Below, in pieces: positions 9,104 through 17,090 of a stretch of DNA of 60,569 bases. A program made the position numbers and the translations under genes. The DNA is from JBOHUC01 sp050733935 (GTDB lineage: Bacteria > Eisenbacteria > RBG-16-71-46 > DASYSL01): NCBI GenBank assembly GCA_050733935.1, contig JBOHUC010000136.1, forward strand, positions 1 to 60,569. The letters run 5' to 3'. The notes below the pieces were generated by a model that saw only the letters and a list, made by a program, of their open reading frames with translations, did not search any database and had not been told where the DNA came from. How positions within the stretch are numbered: the first letter of the stretch is position 1; every line of letters starts with the position of its first letter.

Positions 9104-9408
9104 CCGGCCAGCCCATTTCCGGGAATGCGCACACCCGAGCGGGCTACGGCCTTTTCGCGGCCAATCCGGCCCGATCGGGCCTTGCTACGAAATGACTATC
9201 TTTTCCCGCGCTCCCCGCCGATACTCCGGTTGTCTTCGGTTGTGTATGGATGTCTTGCCAACGTTCCGATCCGCCAGAGGACTCCTCGGGCGGGTTTTTT
9301 GTTGGCAGGGCGTGAACGATCGAAGAGCCGGCCACACAGGCCGGAAGAATCGCGGCATCATGCCGCGTCCAGTACGGGTCTAGGACCCGGATCGAACAGG
9401 AGCAACAA
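9104..9408 (+). promoter_or_regulatory. Long leader and promoter region of the cold-shock gene
   Basis: This 305-bp stretch has no gene. It contains a perfect 14-bp palindrome GGCCCGATCGGGCC (9168-9181), a complete terminator-like hairpin followed by six T (9271-9302), and the ribosome site AGGAG before the GTG of the cold-shock gene. Long structured leaders are usual for cspA-type mRNAs. No confident -35/-10 pair could be placed. Confidence 0.45.
9271..9302 (+). terminator. Intrinsic terminator-like hairpin upstream of the cold-shock gene
   Basis: The segment ccgcc-a-gagg-act-cctc-gg-gcgg forms a two-part stem and runs directly into ggttttttg, giving a classical hairpin plus U-tract on the plus strand. 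It sits 107 bp before the GTG of the downstream cold-shock gene, in the same direction. It could attenuate that gene, or end a short RNA transcribed from 9.1-9.3 kb. Confidence 0.6.
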
Positions 9409-9609
9409 GTGGCTAGTGGCACTGTGAAATGGTTCAACGATGCGAAGGGCTTTGGCTTCATCTCCCAGGCCGATGGCGAGGACGTGTTCGTCCACTTCTC
9501 TGCCATCACGGGCGACGGATTCAAGTCCCTTGCCGAGGGTGACGCAATCGAATTCGACGTGACGCGCGGTCCGAAGGGATTGCAGGCGGCGAACGTTCGT
9601 AAGGCCTAG
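9409..9609 (+). CDS. Cold-shock-domain protein (CspA family)
   Basis: A 66-aa single-stranded nucleic-acid chaperone that consists only of the OB-fold cold-shock domain. Both RNA-binding motifs are intact: RNP1 KGFGFI and RNP2 VFVHFSAI. The GTG start follows AGGAG by 7 nt and gives the normal family length. The gene stands alone behind a structured leader and ends at a hairpin shared with the converging porin gene. Cold induction is a family expectation, not shown here. Confidence 0.96.
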   Translation: MASGTVKWFNDAKGFGFISQADGEDVFVHFSAITGDGFKSLAEGDAIEFDVTRGPKGLQAANVRKA

Positions 9610-9636
9610 TTTCTCGGCTGAACGCGCATCGCATCC

Positions 9637-9668
9637 GGGGGGCGGCATCCGCGAGGACGCCGCCCCTC
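9637..9668. terminator. Bidirectional terminator hairpin between cold-shock and porin genes
   Basis: GGGGCGGC and GCCGCCCC form an 8-bp stem. It continues inward, after one mismatch, as TCC/GGA closed by a GCGA tetraloop (GNRA type). It lies between two convergent stop codons (9609 on plus, 9681 on minus), so it can serve both transcripts. There is no clear T-run. Confidence 0.6.
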
Positions 9669-9680
9669 GAACCGTTTGCA

Positions 9681-10922
9681 CTAGTCGATGTGGTAAATGA
9701 AGGCGAGCACGGTGCGCCATGCCTCGCCGCGGGCGCCGTCGGCGTCCTCCCTCCGTCCCCAGAGAACCTCAGCACCCACTTCGAGGTGGCCGCGCTTCGC
9801 GAGCAGGTTCGCACGCGCGTCCTGAATGCGTTCGAGCGCCTGACCCCCCTGTGCGGGATCCGTGTCGACACGCGCGGTCGAATAGGCGACACCCGATCGC
9901 AAAGACGCGTTCCAGTGGCGGATGTATCCGAGCGCGAAGCTCTGCACGCCGAGGGCCGTGAGCGTTCCCGCGCCATCGAACGCCGCGTCGGAATTCGTTC
10001 CGTTCAGGCCTTCGACGTAGTGTCCGAGACCTTCGCCGGTCGCAAACTGCGCGAGGAGCTCGTCCGGACCGAACGTCTTCAATCCGAGTGTTGTGTTCAC
10101 GCCCCAGCCGGTGTCCGTCTGATCGGGCGAGCCGCCCTCGCCGTCGAAGCGAATCTCGCGCACGACGCCCGCGACACGAACGTGCCCGCGCGCCCGTTCG
10201 TATCGAATCGCCGCGACGACGTCGGGCCAGGCGCCCCGCGCCGAGCCCGTGAGCGTCGAGGGCACGGCGAATTCCGGGCTCGGATTCTCGACCGCGAGCT
10301 CGCCCAGCCAGTGCGCTGCCACGGACTGCGTCCAGCGGACGAGCGGCTGGCGGATGTACACCTCCCCGTCCGCACCTTCGAAATCCACCGTGAGCGGGCG
10401 AACGCTCAGGTCCATGAACGTGCTCCACGTCTGGCCCGCGAGCAGATGACCGGCTTCCCCGTAGGCGTGCCGCAATCGAAACGTGTTGTTGTCACCGAAG
10501 AAGTCGCCTTCGATGAACACGCGCAGATCCCCGCCCGTCCGATAGTCGAGATGAATCCGCGATTCGCGCGCCTGGATCGTCGTGCGCGGGCCCTGGTCGG
10601 CGCCCGGCGTTCCCGCGACGGGAATGCTGTTCACCTTGAACTCGTTGGCGTTCCCGATCGCGTCGAAATCGTGGATCACGTCGACCTTCACGAACCCGCC
10701 GATCTGGAGCTTCCCGGCGCCGCCCAGGTGGACGGTTCCGCCGGGCGCGGGAGATGCGGCGGCCACGGAGTCGGCGGTGCCGGGATGGGCCGGCCGCGAG
10801 GCGTCGTCCTTCGTGGCGGGGCGGTCGTATGAGGTGTCCGCCGCCGCGCGGGACGCAGGTGATACGAAGCCAAGGGAGACGGCGAGATGGAGGCCCGCGA
10901 TCCAGGCGCGGAGGTCAGGCAT
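9681..10922 (-). CDS. DcaP-like outer-membrane porin
   Basis: A 413-aa predicted 16-strand outer-membrane beta-barrel for small anionic solutes. It starts with a short signal-like region (GLHLAVSLGFVSPASRAAA) and a low-complexity linker. The DcaP hallmark follows: LQIGGFVKVDVIHDFDAIGN, RTTIQARESRIHLDYRT and the LLAGQTWSTFMDLS strand. It ends in alternating aromatic strands (VLAFIYHID), close to the usual barrel C-terminus. Its ATG lies within the last codons of the nuclease-helicase gene (8-bp overlap), an unexpected partner for a porin. The natural substrate is unknown. Confidence 0.85.
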   Translation of the reverse strand: MPDLRAWIAGLHLAVSLGFVSPASRAAADTSYDRPATKDDASRPAHPGTADSVAAASPAPGGTVHLGGAGKLQIGGFVKVDVIHDFDAIGNANEFKVNSIPVAGTPGADQGPRTTIQARESRIHLDYRTGGDLRVFIEGDFFGDNNTFRLRHAYGEAGHLLAGQTWSTFMDLSVRPLTVDFEGADGEVYIRQPLVRWTQSVAAHWLGELAVENPSPEFAVPSTLTGSARGAWPDVVAAIRYERARGHVRVAGVVREIRFDGEGGSPDQTDTGWGVNTTLGLKTFGPDELLAQFATGEGLGHYVEGLNGTNSDAAFDGAGTLTALGVQSFALGYIRHWNASLRSGVAYSTARVDTDPAQGGQALERIQDARANLLAKRGHLEVGAEVLWGRREDADGARGEAWRTVLAFIYHID

Positions 10923-13900
10923 CGAGCTTTCCGGCCAGCTCGACGAAGCGGCACACGCCGTTCACGAGGCGCATCTGATCCGTCGTCCGGCATCGGATCT
11001 CGAGGAGACGGGGCGAAGCGACGAGCACCGACAAGGCGCGTGCACGTGAAACGGCAACGTTGAGACGGTTGCGCATGAACAGGAATTCGATCCCTCGAGG
11101 CAGATCGTCTCCGCTCGAGGAGACCATGCTGTAGAACACGACCGCCGCTTCGCGTCCCTGAAACTTGTCCACCGTCCCCACCTTCGCACCCGCGGGAATC
11201 ACGGCACGCAGCGTCTGAACCTGCGCGTTGTAGGGAGTCACGATCAGAATCTCGTCGAGGGTGATCGGCTTCTTCTCTCCCTCCGAAGTCGTGAACGTGC
11301 CCTCGAGCAGGCGAACGATCTCGGCGGCGATCGCGCGCGCCTCTTCCTCCGAGTGCTGCGAGTTTCCGGTGTGGAGGACCGGGAGGTAGCGGAGCCCCGA
11401 GCCCGAAAGTCCCGGGGAGTCCACGTGCTGGCGCTCGCGGCCGGGCGCGGACTCGAGACGGCCATCGTATGCGAGCTCCGAGATGAAGCGGCAGACGTCC
11501 GGGTGCATGCGCCACGAGTGATCGAGGAACAGCCCGCGCTCCGGGGGAATCGTATCGTGCGCCCCGAGGACGTGCTCGAGCACGGACGCGCTCGCGCCGT
11601 CCGGATGCGTTCCCTGCGAGACCTGGGGCAACTGCTGCGGATCCCCGAGCAGCACCAGATTCCGCGCGCTCGTTCCGACGGCGATTGCGTCCGCGAGCGA
11701 CACTTGCCCGGCTTCGTCCACGAACAGGGTGTCGATCGACTGGTCCATCGCCTCGCGGGAGAAGAGCCAGGCCGTTCCGGCGACGAGCAGGCAGCCTCCG
11801 GGAACACCGTCGGGGTTGTCACGCACGTTGTTGATGAACGGCCGATCGAGTTTCGAATGGAACGCGGTGTCGTCGTCCGGACCGCCGTCCCCCCTGCACT
11901 TCTTGATCCCCCGGAACTCGAACCCCTCTGCATGCGCGACTCTTTCGACCTCGTCGAGGAGGTTGTGGATCGCGCGATGCGAGACAGCGGTCACTCCGAC
12001 CGCCCGACCCTCGCGCATCAACCGGACGAGGAGACGGCCCCCGAGATATGTCTTCCCCGCGCCCGGCGGACCCTGGACGACAAGTGCGCTTTGAGCGAGC
12101 CGCGAGACGACTCGCCAGGCGGTTTCGGAATCGAGGCGTTCCCCCTGGAGGGGCTCACCCTGGTCGATTCCGAGCACGATCGGAGGTCGGCCGCACAGCA
12201 GATCGCGCAGCGCACGGTAGCTTCCCGGCCCCTCGATGCCGCGCGTGACGACCTCGCGGGCGACGCGTTGGATCGCCTCGCGCTGCGGATCCTTGAGAAA
12301 TGTGGGCACCGGGACGATCGCGCGCGGGAGCGACGCGTTCCCGAGGTTGGGGCCTCGCCGCAACACGAGTCTCCCCGCGTCCACGTCCACTTCGACGATG
12401 GTGCCGGCGTTCGTTCCGGTGGCTGGATCGCGGACGATCGTCCCCGCGCTGAGCTTCGATTCCTGCTGCGGGAATCGAAACGCAAGGTCGATCGAGCGCG
12501 CGACCACCCTCGGCTTCACGTCGCGATCGAGCTCGAGTCCCGCGATGGCTTCGCTGTCCTCCTCGAGCTCCCGCTCCGTCATTTCCAACCGGTTGAAGTA
12601 CATCCACCACTCCGGCCGCTCTTCACGGCGGTGGTAGCCGACGAGCTGCGCGAGGAGCCAGCGCCCGCGCTCCGCATCCGAGAACGTCTTCGGGTCCTGG
12701 CCGAGGCCCTGTGTGAGCGCTGCGATGAGCCTTGCGCATTCCGCGTCCTCGGCGAGGCGTTTGTCCGTCGGAACGTAGGGCTCGGGCTCGGGTGCAAACG
12801 GCGAGGTCTCACCGAAGCGGGCGATCGACTCCTCCCGCCGGTCGAGGAGCCAGTCGCGCAATAGGCGCGTCGAGCGGCAATCCTCCGCGTTGTAGCTCTC
12901 GATCGCCCGCAGGTGCGAATCGTCCTTCGTGTCGAGCCACAGCTCGTAGGCCAGGATCGAGTCTCCGCCACTCGTCACGGACGCGTCGCGAGGGCCCATG
13001 TAGAAGCGCTCGATGTCCTTGATCGAGTATCCCGGAAGGGACGTACGCAGCGAGTGGCGCACGATCCGGTAGAGGTCCACGAATACCTGGCCGCGCAGGA
13101 GGTTGTCGAGCTCGGCCTCGCGCGTGCCGTGCCGGCCCGCGAGGCGCTTGAGCGCGGAAGGCTCGTACGGCGCGTAGTGGTACACGTGGAGGAGCGGATC
13201 GATCCGGCGCCGCTCGACGACGAAGTCGATGAACGCTTCGAAGGCCGCGCGCTCGCCGGCTCGATCGTGTCCCCAGAACGCGCGGTATTCGGGCCGCCCG
13301 CCCAGGTCGGGAACGTCGAATGCATCGGCGCCGAACAGGTACTCGAGCCCGACGCCGTTCACGAACGGGTCGCCTTCCATGTCGAAGAAGACGTCTCCGG
13401 GGGAAGGCGCGGGCAAAAGAGCGAGGCCCCGGCCTGCGACCGGTTCGAGGAGCTCGTAGTGCGGCTCACCGTCGGTTCGCTGCTCGACTTGAAGTCGCGC
13501 CTGATGTCTGAGCCCGCCGAGCGTGCCGGTCGCAAGACGCAGCACGCGCGCTCCGTCGGGCAACGCGGCGAGAGCTGCGATCGTGCGAACGCCCGCGTTC
13601 TCGAGACGCGCGATCTGGCGATGACGAATGTCGGCCACTCCCGAGAGGTGATCGTCCTCCGCCCACCGGCGCTTGCACGCGGCCTCCCACCGGCAGATCG
13701 CGCAGTGCTCGATCGGAAGCGGATACGTGTCCGCTTCGCCGTTCTCCGCGACCGACGTCATCAATCGCCTCTGGAGGGTGCGGACGTACGCGCCGAAGTC
13801 TGTGCAGCGGAAACTCTCGCGCACGCCGCCGTCGAGCACGACGTGCATGTGTTCGGGCGCGAGGCCCTGCGCCTGAGAGAGGAGCTCGGTGTAGAGCGAG

Positions 13901-14343
13901 AGCTGGATCACGTGGTCCGGCTTCGTGCGACGGGAAAGCTTCGTGTCGACGACCTCGTAGCTCCACGCCCCGAGCTTCGAGGGGCGCTCGATGCGCTCGA
14001 GGAAGTCGGGAACGCCGATCCATTGCTCGCCCGCGAGCGTCGCCTGGTAGATCGCGGGCTCGCCCTTCGCCATGGCCTCTTGCGTGACGCGGACCGCCTC
14101 GGCCTGCTCCACGCGCCGCATGCGGGCGACCGGCGTGCCCTTGGCCTCGAGCGCGTCCAGGTACGCGGTCTCGTTGTCCCGGCCCTTGCGCGCGAGCAGG
14201 TCTTCCATCGCATCCGCACCGCGCGGCGGCGCCACGGCCCGGCCTCGCACGACCTCGCGCTCGAGCCACGCCAGGTGCTCGCAATCGAAGAACTCGATCA
14301 GGTCCGACGCGGACAGACGCAGCCCGGTGGGAGTAATGATCAC
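10915..14343 (-). CDS. TM0106-type RecB-like nuclease fused to an SF1 helicase
   Basis: A large DNA/RNA-processing protein, 1142 aa from the GTG at 14343, which follows GGAGG. Domains in order: an N-terminal PD-(D/E)XK nuclease (EFFDCEHLAWLER, VVDTKLSRR) with a cysteine group (CAICRWEAACKRRW) that may bind Fe-S; an RNase H-like exonuclease (DVFFDMEGDP, YNAEDCRSTRLL) at about 330-530; and an SF1/UPF1-like helicase from about 700. The helicase carries Walker A QGPPGAGKTYLGG, Walker B FVDEAGQ, GDPQQLPQ, DKFQGREA and NVAVSRAR. All key residues look intact. Members of this family have no settled role. The gene overlaps the porin gene at its 3' end. Confidence 0.9.
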   Translation of the reverse strand: MIITPTGLRLSASDLIEFFDCEHLAWLEREVVRGRAVAPPRGADAMEDLLARKGRDNETAYLDALEAKGTPVARMRRVEQAEAVRVTQEAMAKGEPAIYQATLAGEQWIGVPDFLERIERPSKLGAWSYEVVDTKLSRRTKPDHVIQLSLYTELLSQAQGLAPEHMHVVLDGGVRESFRCTDFGAYVRTLQRRLMTSVAENGEADTYPLPIEHCAICRWEAACKRRWAEDDHLSGVADIRHRQIARLENAGVRTIAALAALPDGARVLRLATGTLGGLRHQARLQVEQRTDGEPHYELLEPVAGRGLALLPAPSPGDVFFDMEGDPFVNGVGLEYLFGADAFDVPDLGGRPEYRAFWGHDRAGERAAFEAFIDFVVERRRIDPLLHVYHYAPYEPSALKRLAGRHGTREAELDNLLRGQVFVDLYRIVRHSLRTSLPGYSIKDIERFYMGPRDASVTSGGDSILAYELWLDTKDDSHLRAIESYNAEDCRSTRLLRDWLLDRREESIARFGETSPFAPEPEPYVPTDKRLAEDAECARLIAALTQGLGQDPKTFSDAERGRWLLAQLVGYHRREERPEWWMYFNRLEMTERELEEDSEAIAGLELDRDVKPRVVARSIDLAFRFPQQESKLSAGTIVRDPATGTNAGTIVEVDVDAGRLVLRRGPNLGNASLPRAIVPVPTFLKDPQREAIQRVAREVVTRGIEGPGSYRALRDLLCGRPPIVLGIDQGEPLQGERLDSETAWRVVSRLAQSALVVQGPPGAGKTYLGGRLLVRLMREGRAVGVTAVSHRAIHNLLDEVERVAHAEGFEFRGIKKCRGDGGPDDDTAFHSKLDRPFINNVRDNPDGVPGGCLLVAGTAWLFSREAMDQSIDTLFVDEAGQVSLADAIAVGTSARNLVLLGDPQQLPQVSQGTHPDGASASVLEHVLGAHDTIPPERGLFLDHSWRMHPDVCRFISELAYDGRLESAPGRERQHVDSPGLSGSGLRYLPVLHTGNSQHSEEEARAIAAEIVRLLEGTFTTSEGEKKPITLDEILIVTPYNAQVQTLRAVIPAGAKVGTVDKFQGREAAVVFYSMVSSSGDDLPRGIEFLFMRNRLNVAVSRARALSVLVASPRLLEIRCRTTDQMRLVNGVCRFVELAGKLDA

Positions 14344-14434
14344 CTTGAGGATCCTCCGGATGGGGAGGGTGCAAACCGTACGCGGACGGGCGGACGGTTT
14401 CAATCGCGACGCGGGCCTCGCAGGGAAAACTCGA

Positions 14435-14466
14435 AGGCCGCGCGGCGCACTCGGGTCGCGCGGCCT
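14435..14466 (-). terminator. Hairpin terminator of the FlgD-tail mini-ORF
   Basis: AGGCCGCGCG and CGCGCGGCCT form a perfect 10-bp stem around a 12-nt loop. Read on the minus strand it lies 25 bp past the stop of the 51-aa ORF and is followed by a short T-rich run (GAGTTTTCCC). It therefore separates that ORF from the nuclease-helicase gene. Smaller GC hairpins at about 14.69-14.76 kb similarly follow the PI-PLC gene. Confidence 0.6.
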
Positions 14467-14490
14467 CGTCCTGATGCCGTCGGAGTCGAC

Positions 14491-14646
14491 CTAGAGCCGA
14501 ACGATCCGCCCCGTGACCGTGCGCGCCCCGCTCCTCACCTCGAGCATGTAGATCTCGGACAGAAGGAGTGTGGGAGCGAATCCGGTGAGAAAGAGAAAGG
14601 AAGCGATTCCAACGATACCCCGGGCGAGGCGAGCGGTGGGTTTCAT
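14491..14646 (-). CDS. 51-aa signal peptide plus truncated FlgD-like tail
   Basis: The tiny ORF begins MKPTARLARGIVGIASFLFL, a clean signal peptide. After about 30 residues it passes straight into IYMLEVRSGARTVTGRIVRL. That is the last strand pair of the FlgD-like sorting domain seen in five larger proteins of this window (compare YFARLDADGRTFTQKLV). The passenger and most of the tail domain are missing. It looks like the deletion remnant of a secreted protein, although its own terminator suggests it is still transcribed. No ribosome site stronger than GAGG (14 nt away) is seen. Confidence 0.5.
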   Translation of the reverse strand: MKPTARLARGIVGIASFLFLTGFAPTLLLSEIYMLEVRSGARTVTGRIVRL

Positions 14647-14765
14647 GGCATGACCTCGAACGAAAACGGGCGTCACGAGGGCGCAAACGCGCGAAGGGCC
14701 TTGCGGCCCAAGGAGGATAGGCGCCGATCCGGGGCGCGTCAAACCCGGCACGCCGGGCGACCCGG

Positions 14766-16934
14766 TCAGCGCGTTCCCGCGGGCCTCTCCGCTGCCGATT
14801 GCGCGGGCGGCGGCTCGCCTTCGTTGAGCTCCCGCACGACCTTGACCAGGTCACCCGAGCGATAGAAGTCGACGGCCACGAGATTCGGCAAATGGCCGCG
14901 CTCGCGCTTGAACCGGCGGATCCGGTTCAGAAGGAAATCGTGCGCGTTCACGCTGTCCGCATTGCTCGGCTTGGGCATCGGGGTGGTCTCGATCCAGTGA
15001 TTCATGAGGAAAAGCGAGGCCGAGGCCCCGCCCCGGTTGGGCTTGTTCGAGAACTCGGAAGGATTGTGAAACGTGTACGGCGTCTCCTGGAGCACCTCGA
15101 ACGCCGGGTGCATCCACGCCACACCCGCCCAATTGTTCTCCATCAGAACGAGGACGCGCTCGTCGCTCTCGGCCATCTCGCGCAGCTTCGGCCACGGGGG
15201 GCCCACCGGACCGCGGTAGACGAAATCGACGAGCCCGCTCTCTTCGAAGCAGCGCGCGATTTCGAGCGGGGGCACTCCCTCGTCCTGGATGACGAGGATC
15301 AGAATCTCCCCGGGATGGGCCACGAGAAAGTCACGCATCTGCGCGAGCACTGGAACGAGCTTCACCGCGCCCAGCTCGCAGAAACCGTGGCACATGTAGA
15401 TGTCGCGTTCGCCGGTCTCCTTGCCGGTGAGTCGATCGCGGATCCGAAGCGCGGCGCCCATTCCTTCGGGGCCGACCTCGGCCTCGTACTTCGAGCGGGA
15501 CCCACTCGAGTCGGCCATCTCGGTCTTCACCCGGTCTCCCGCGGGGACTCCGTAAAGCGCGTCGATCATGAACGCGCGGACACCGTCCTCGAGCTGCTGC
15601 GGAATGTCCGCGCTTTGATTGGGGAACATCCAGCCGGGAACGTCCGGGCTCCCCATCGCATTGTGAGTCGTCGGGAACATGACCTGATCGAGCGTTCGCT
15701 CCCCGAGCTCGCGCGAGCCGTTGTACGTCATCGCGACGCTCGCGTCGGCGTCTGGAAGATCCGGCCGGCGAAGCAGGGCCCAGAGCACGATCGCAAGTCC
15801 CGCGACGACGACTATGCCGCCGAACGCGAGGGTCGTGCGCCCGATCTTGCCGCGGCGACGCGCACGCTCTTCGCGGGTGCGCGGCTCCATCTCGGGGAGG
15901 AGGTGGAGCGCCGCGACGAAAGCTTCGCGCAATCCAATGAACGCGAGCAGAAGGCCGAACACCCACGCGGCAATCGTGAGCGAGGGAAGCGGCTTGAGCA
16001 GGACAACGGCTCCGATCGCGGCCCCGACGATGCCCCGCGCGAGCCTGAGCCGCATGCGCGGCTGGGGCCCGGCCAGCCACTTCCAGGCGGCTTGCCTCCA
16101 CACCGTGAGCGGAATCCGATCGAGCAGCGAGGCCGAGGCCGACGCGAGCACGAGGCCCGCAAGCCCGAACGCGACGGCCCACACCATGAGTCCGGCGAGG
16201 AAGGCACCGGCGAGCCCGGCAACGACGGGTGCGACTTCGTGATCGCGCATGAACAGCGGGAAGACGCTCCCTCCGAACCGGGCCACGATCGCAAGCACGA
16301 GCCCGATCAGCGTGAGCGCGATTCCCAGACGGAGGAGCGCGTTCCGTTGGGCCGCCGAGAGCCATACGCACGCGACGCACAACGCGATCCCCAGGAGAAA
16401 GAGCGCGATCGCGAGCGCGCGCACGCGCTGGCCGAAGCGCACGAGAACCACGATGCGCTCCCCCGCGGGCAGCGATTCGAGGTTTGCGATCGCAGCCGAC
16501 ACGCCCGGCGGGATCTTCTTCACCATTCCCGGTTGCATGGCCGCCGCGCTCTCGAACAGCGCGCCGACATCCTTGACCGAGAGGACCACATCGCGTGCGG
16601 TCCCGGTCATGATCGCGTGATGGAGCGTGCGGGCGCTGCGCTTCGCGGCGGCGCGAAACGGAGCGGAGGACACGATGCTTCGCGTGAGCCCGGCGATGAT
16701 GGGTCGGACGCCGACGAGATCCGGACTGGCCTTGATCACGGCGTCCGCGATCTCCTCGGCGACGAATTCGGAGACACGCGGGTCCCGGAGGCCCGTCGCA
16801 ATGTGGGACGCAAAAGCGCGCTCGTCGAACACGGAGCGGCGGGCGTATCCGAGGAGTGCCGAGATGAAAATCAAGAGGATGCCGAGCGTCCCGCAGACGG
16901 TGGACGCGATTCGGCGAGCGCGGCCTTGGAGCAT
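14766..16934 (-). CDS. Membrane protein with C-terminal PI-PLC-like phosphodiesterase domain
   Basis: A 722-aa protein starting MLQGRARRI (GGGGGAG upstream). Residues 1-400 carry about eight hydrophobic helices: LGILLIFISALLGYA, then clusters at about 170-260 and 300-345, and FGGIVVVAGLAIVLWALL at about 370. An extracytoplasmic loop lies after the first helix. Residues 410-700 resemble the TIM-barrel PI-specific phospholipase C X-domain. Likely catalytic His424 is in MFPTTHNAMG, the acidic cluster is FMIDALYG, and the second His516 is in MCHGFCELG. The enzyme would face the periplasm and cleave a phosphodiester lipid or a cell-surface polymer. The substrate is unknown. It is a single gene. 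Confidence 0.8.
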   Translation of the reverse strand: MLQGRARRIASTVCGTLGILLIFISALLGYARRSVFDERAFASHIATGLRDPRVSEFVAEEIADAVIKASPDLVGVRPIIAGLTRSIVSSAPFRAAAKRSARTLHHAIMTGTARDVVLSVKDVGALFESAAAMQPGMVKKIPPGVSAAIANLESLPAGERIVVLVRFGQRVRALAIALFLLGIALCVACVWLSAAQRNALLRLGIALTLIGLVLAIVARFGGSVFPLFMRDHEVAPVVAGLAGAFLAGLMVWAVAFGLAGLVLASASASLLDRIPLTVWRQAAWKWLAGPQPRMRLRLARGIVGAAIGAVVLLKPLPSLTIAAWVFGLLLAFIGLREAFVAALHLLPEMEPRTREERARRRGKIGRTTLAFGGIVVVAGLAIVLWALLRRPDLPDADASVAMTYNGSRELGERTLDQVMFPTTHNAMGSPDVPGWMFPNQSADIPQQLEDGVRAFMIDALYGVPAGDRVKTEMADSSGSRSKYEAEVGPEGMGAALRIRDRLTGKETGERDIYMCHGFCELGAVKLVPVLAQMRDFLVAHPGEILILVIQDEGVPPLEIARCFEESGLVDFVYRGPVGPPWPKLREMAESDERVLVLMENNWAGVAWMHPAFEVLQETPYTFHNPSEFSNKPNRGGASASLFLMNHWIETTPMPKPSNADSVNAHDFLLNRIRRFKRERGHLPNLVAVDFYRSGDLVKVVRELNEGEPPPAQSAAERPAGTR

Positions 16935-17090
16935 TTCTCCCCCTTTCTCAGGGTCGAACGAGTCGATGCCGGGGGGCAGATTAGCAGGTTTCAAGGCCGG
17001 CCCCGAAGTCGGTTGACAACGAAGCCCCCCGGCGCGAGCCTCAAGGTCCCACATCGATCCCCCAGTTCTTCCTTCCGCAGGAGGTGCGCC

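Noticed and set aside
12913..14865. 650-codon plus-strand frame opposite the nuclease-helicase
   Set aside because: Same reason: the opposite strand carries intact nuclease and helicase motifs throughout.
14799..17090. N-terminal extension of the NxxGxxAF protein from 14799
   Set aside because: Antisense to the PI-PLC gene; the start at 17091 has AGGAGG and a signal peptide.
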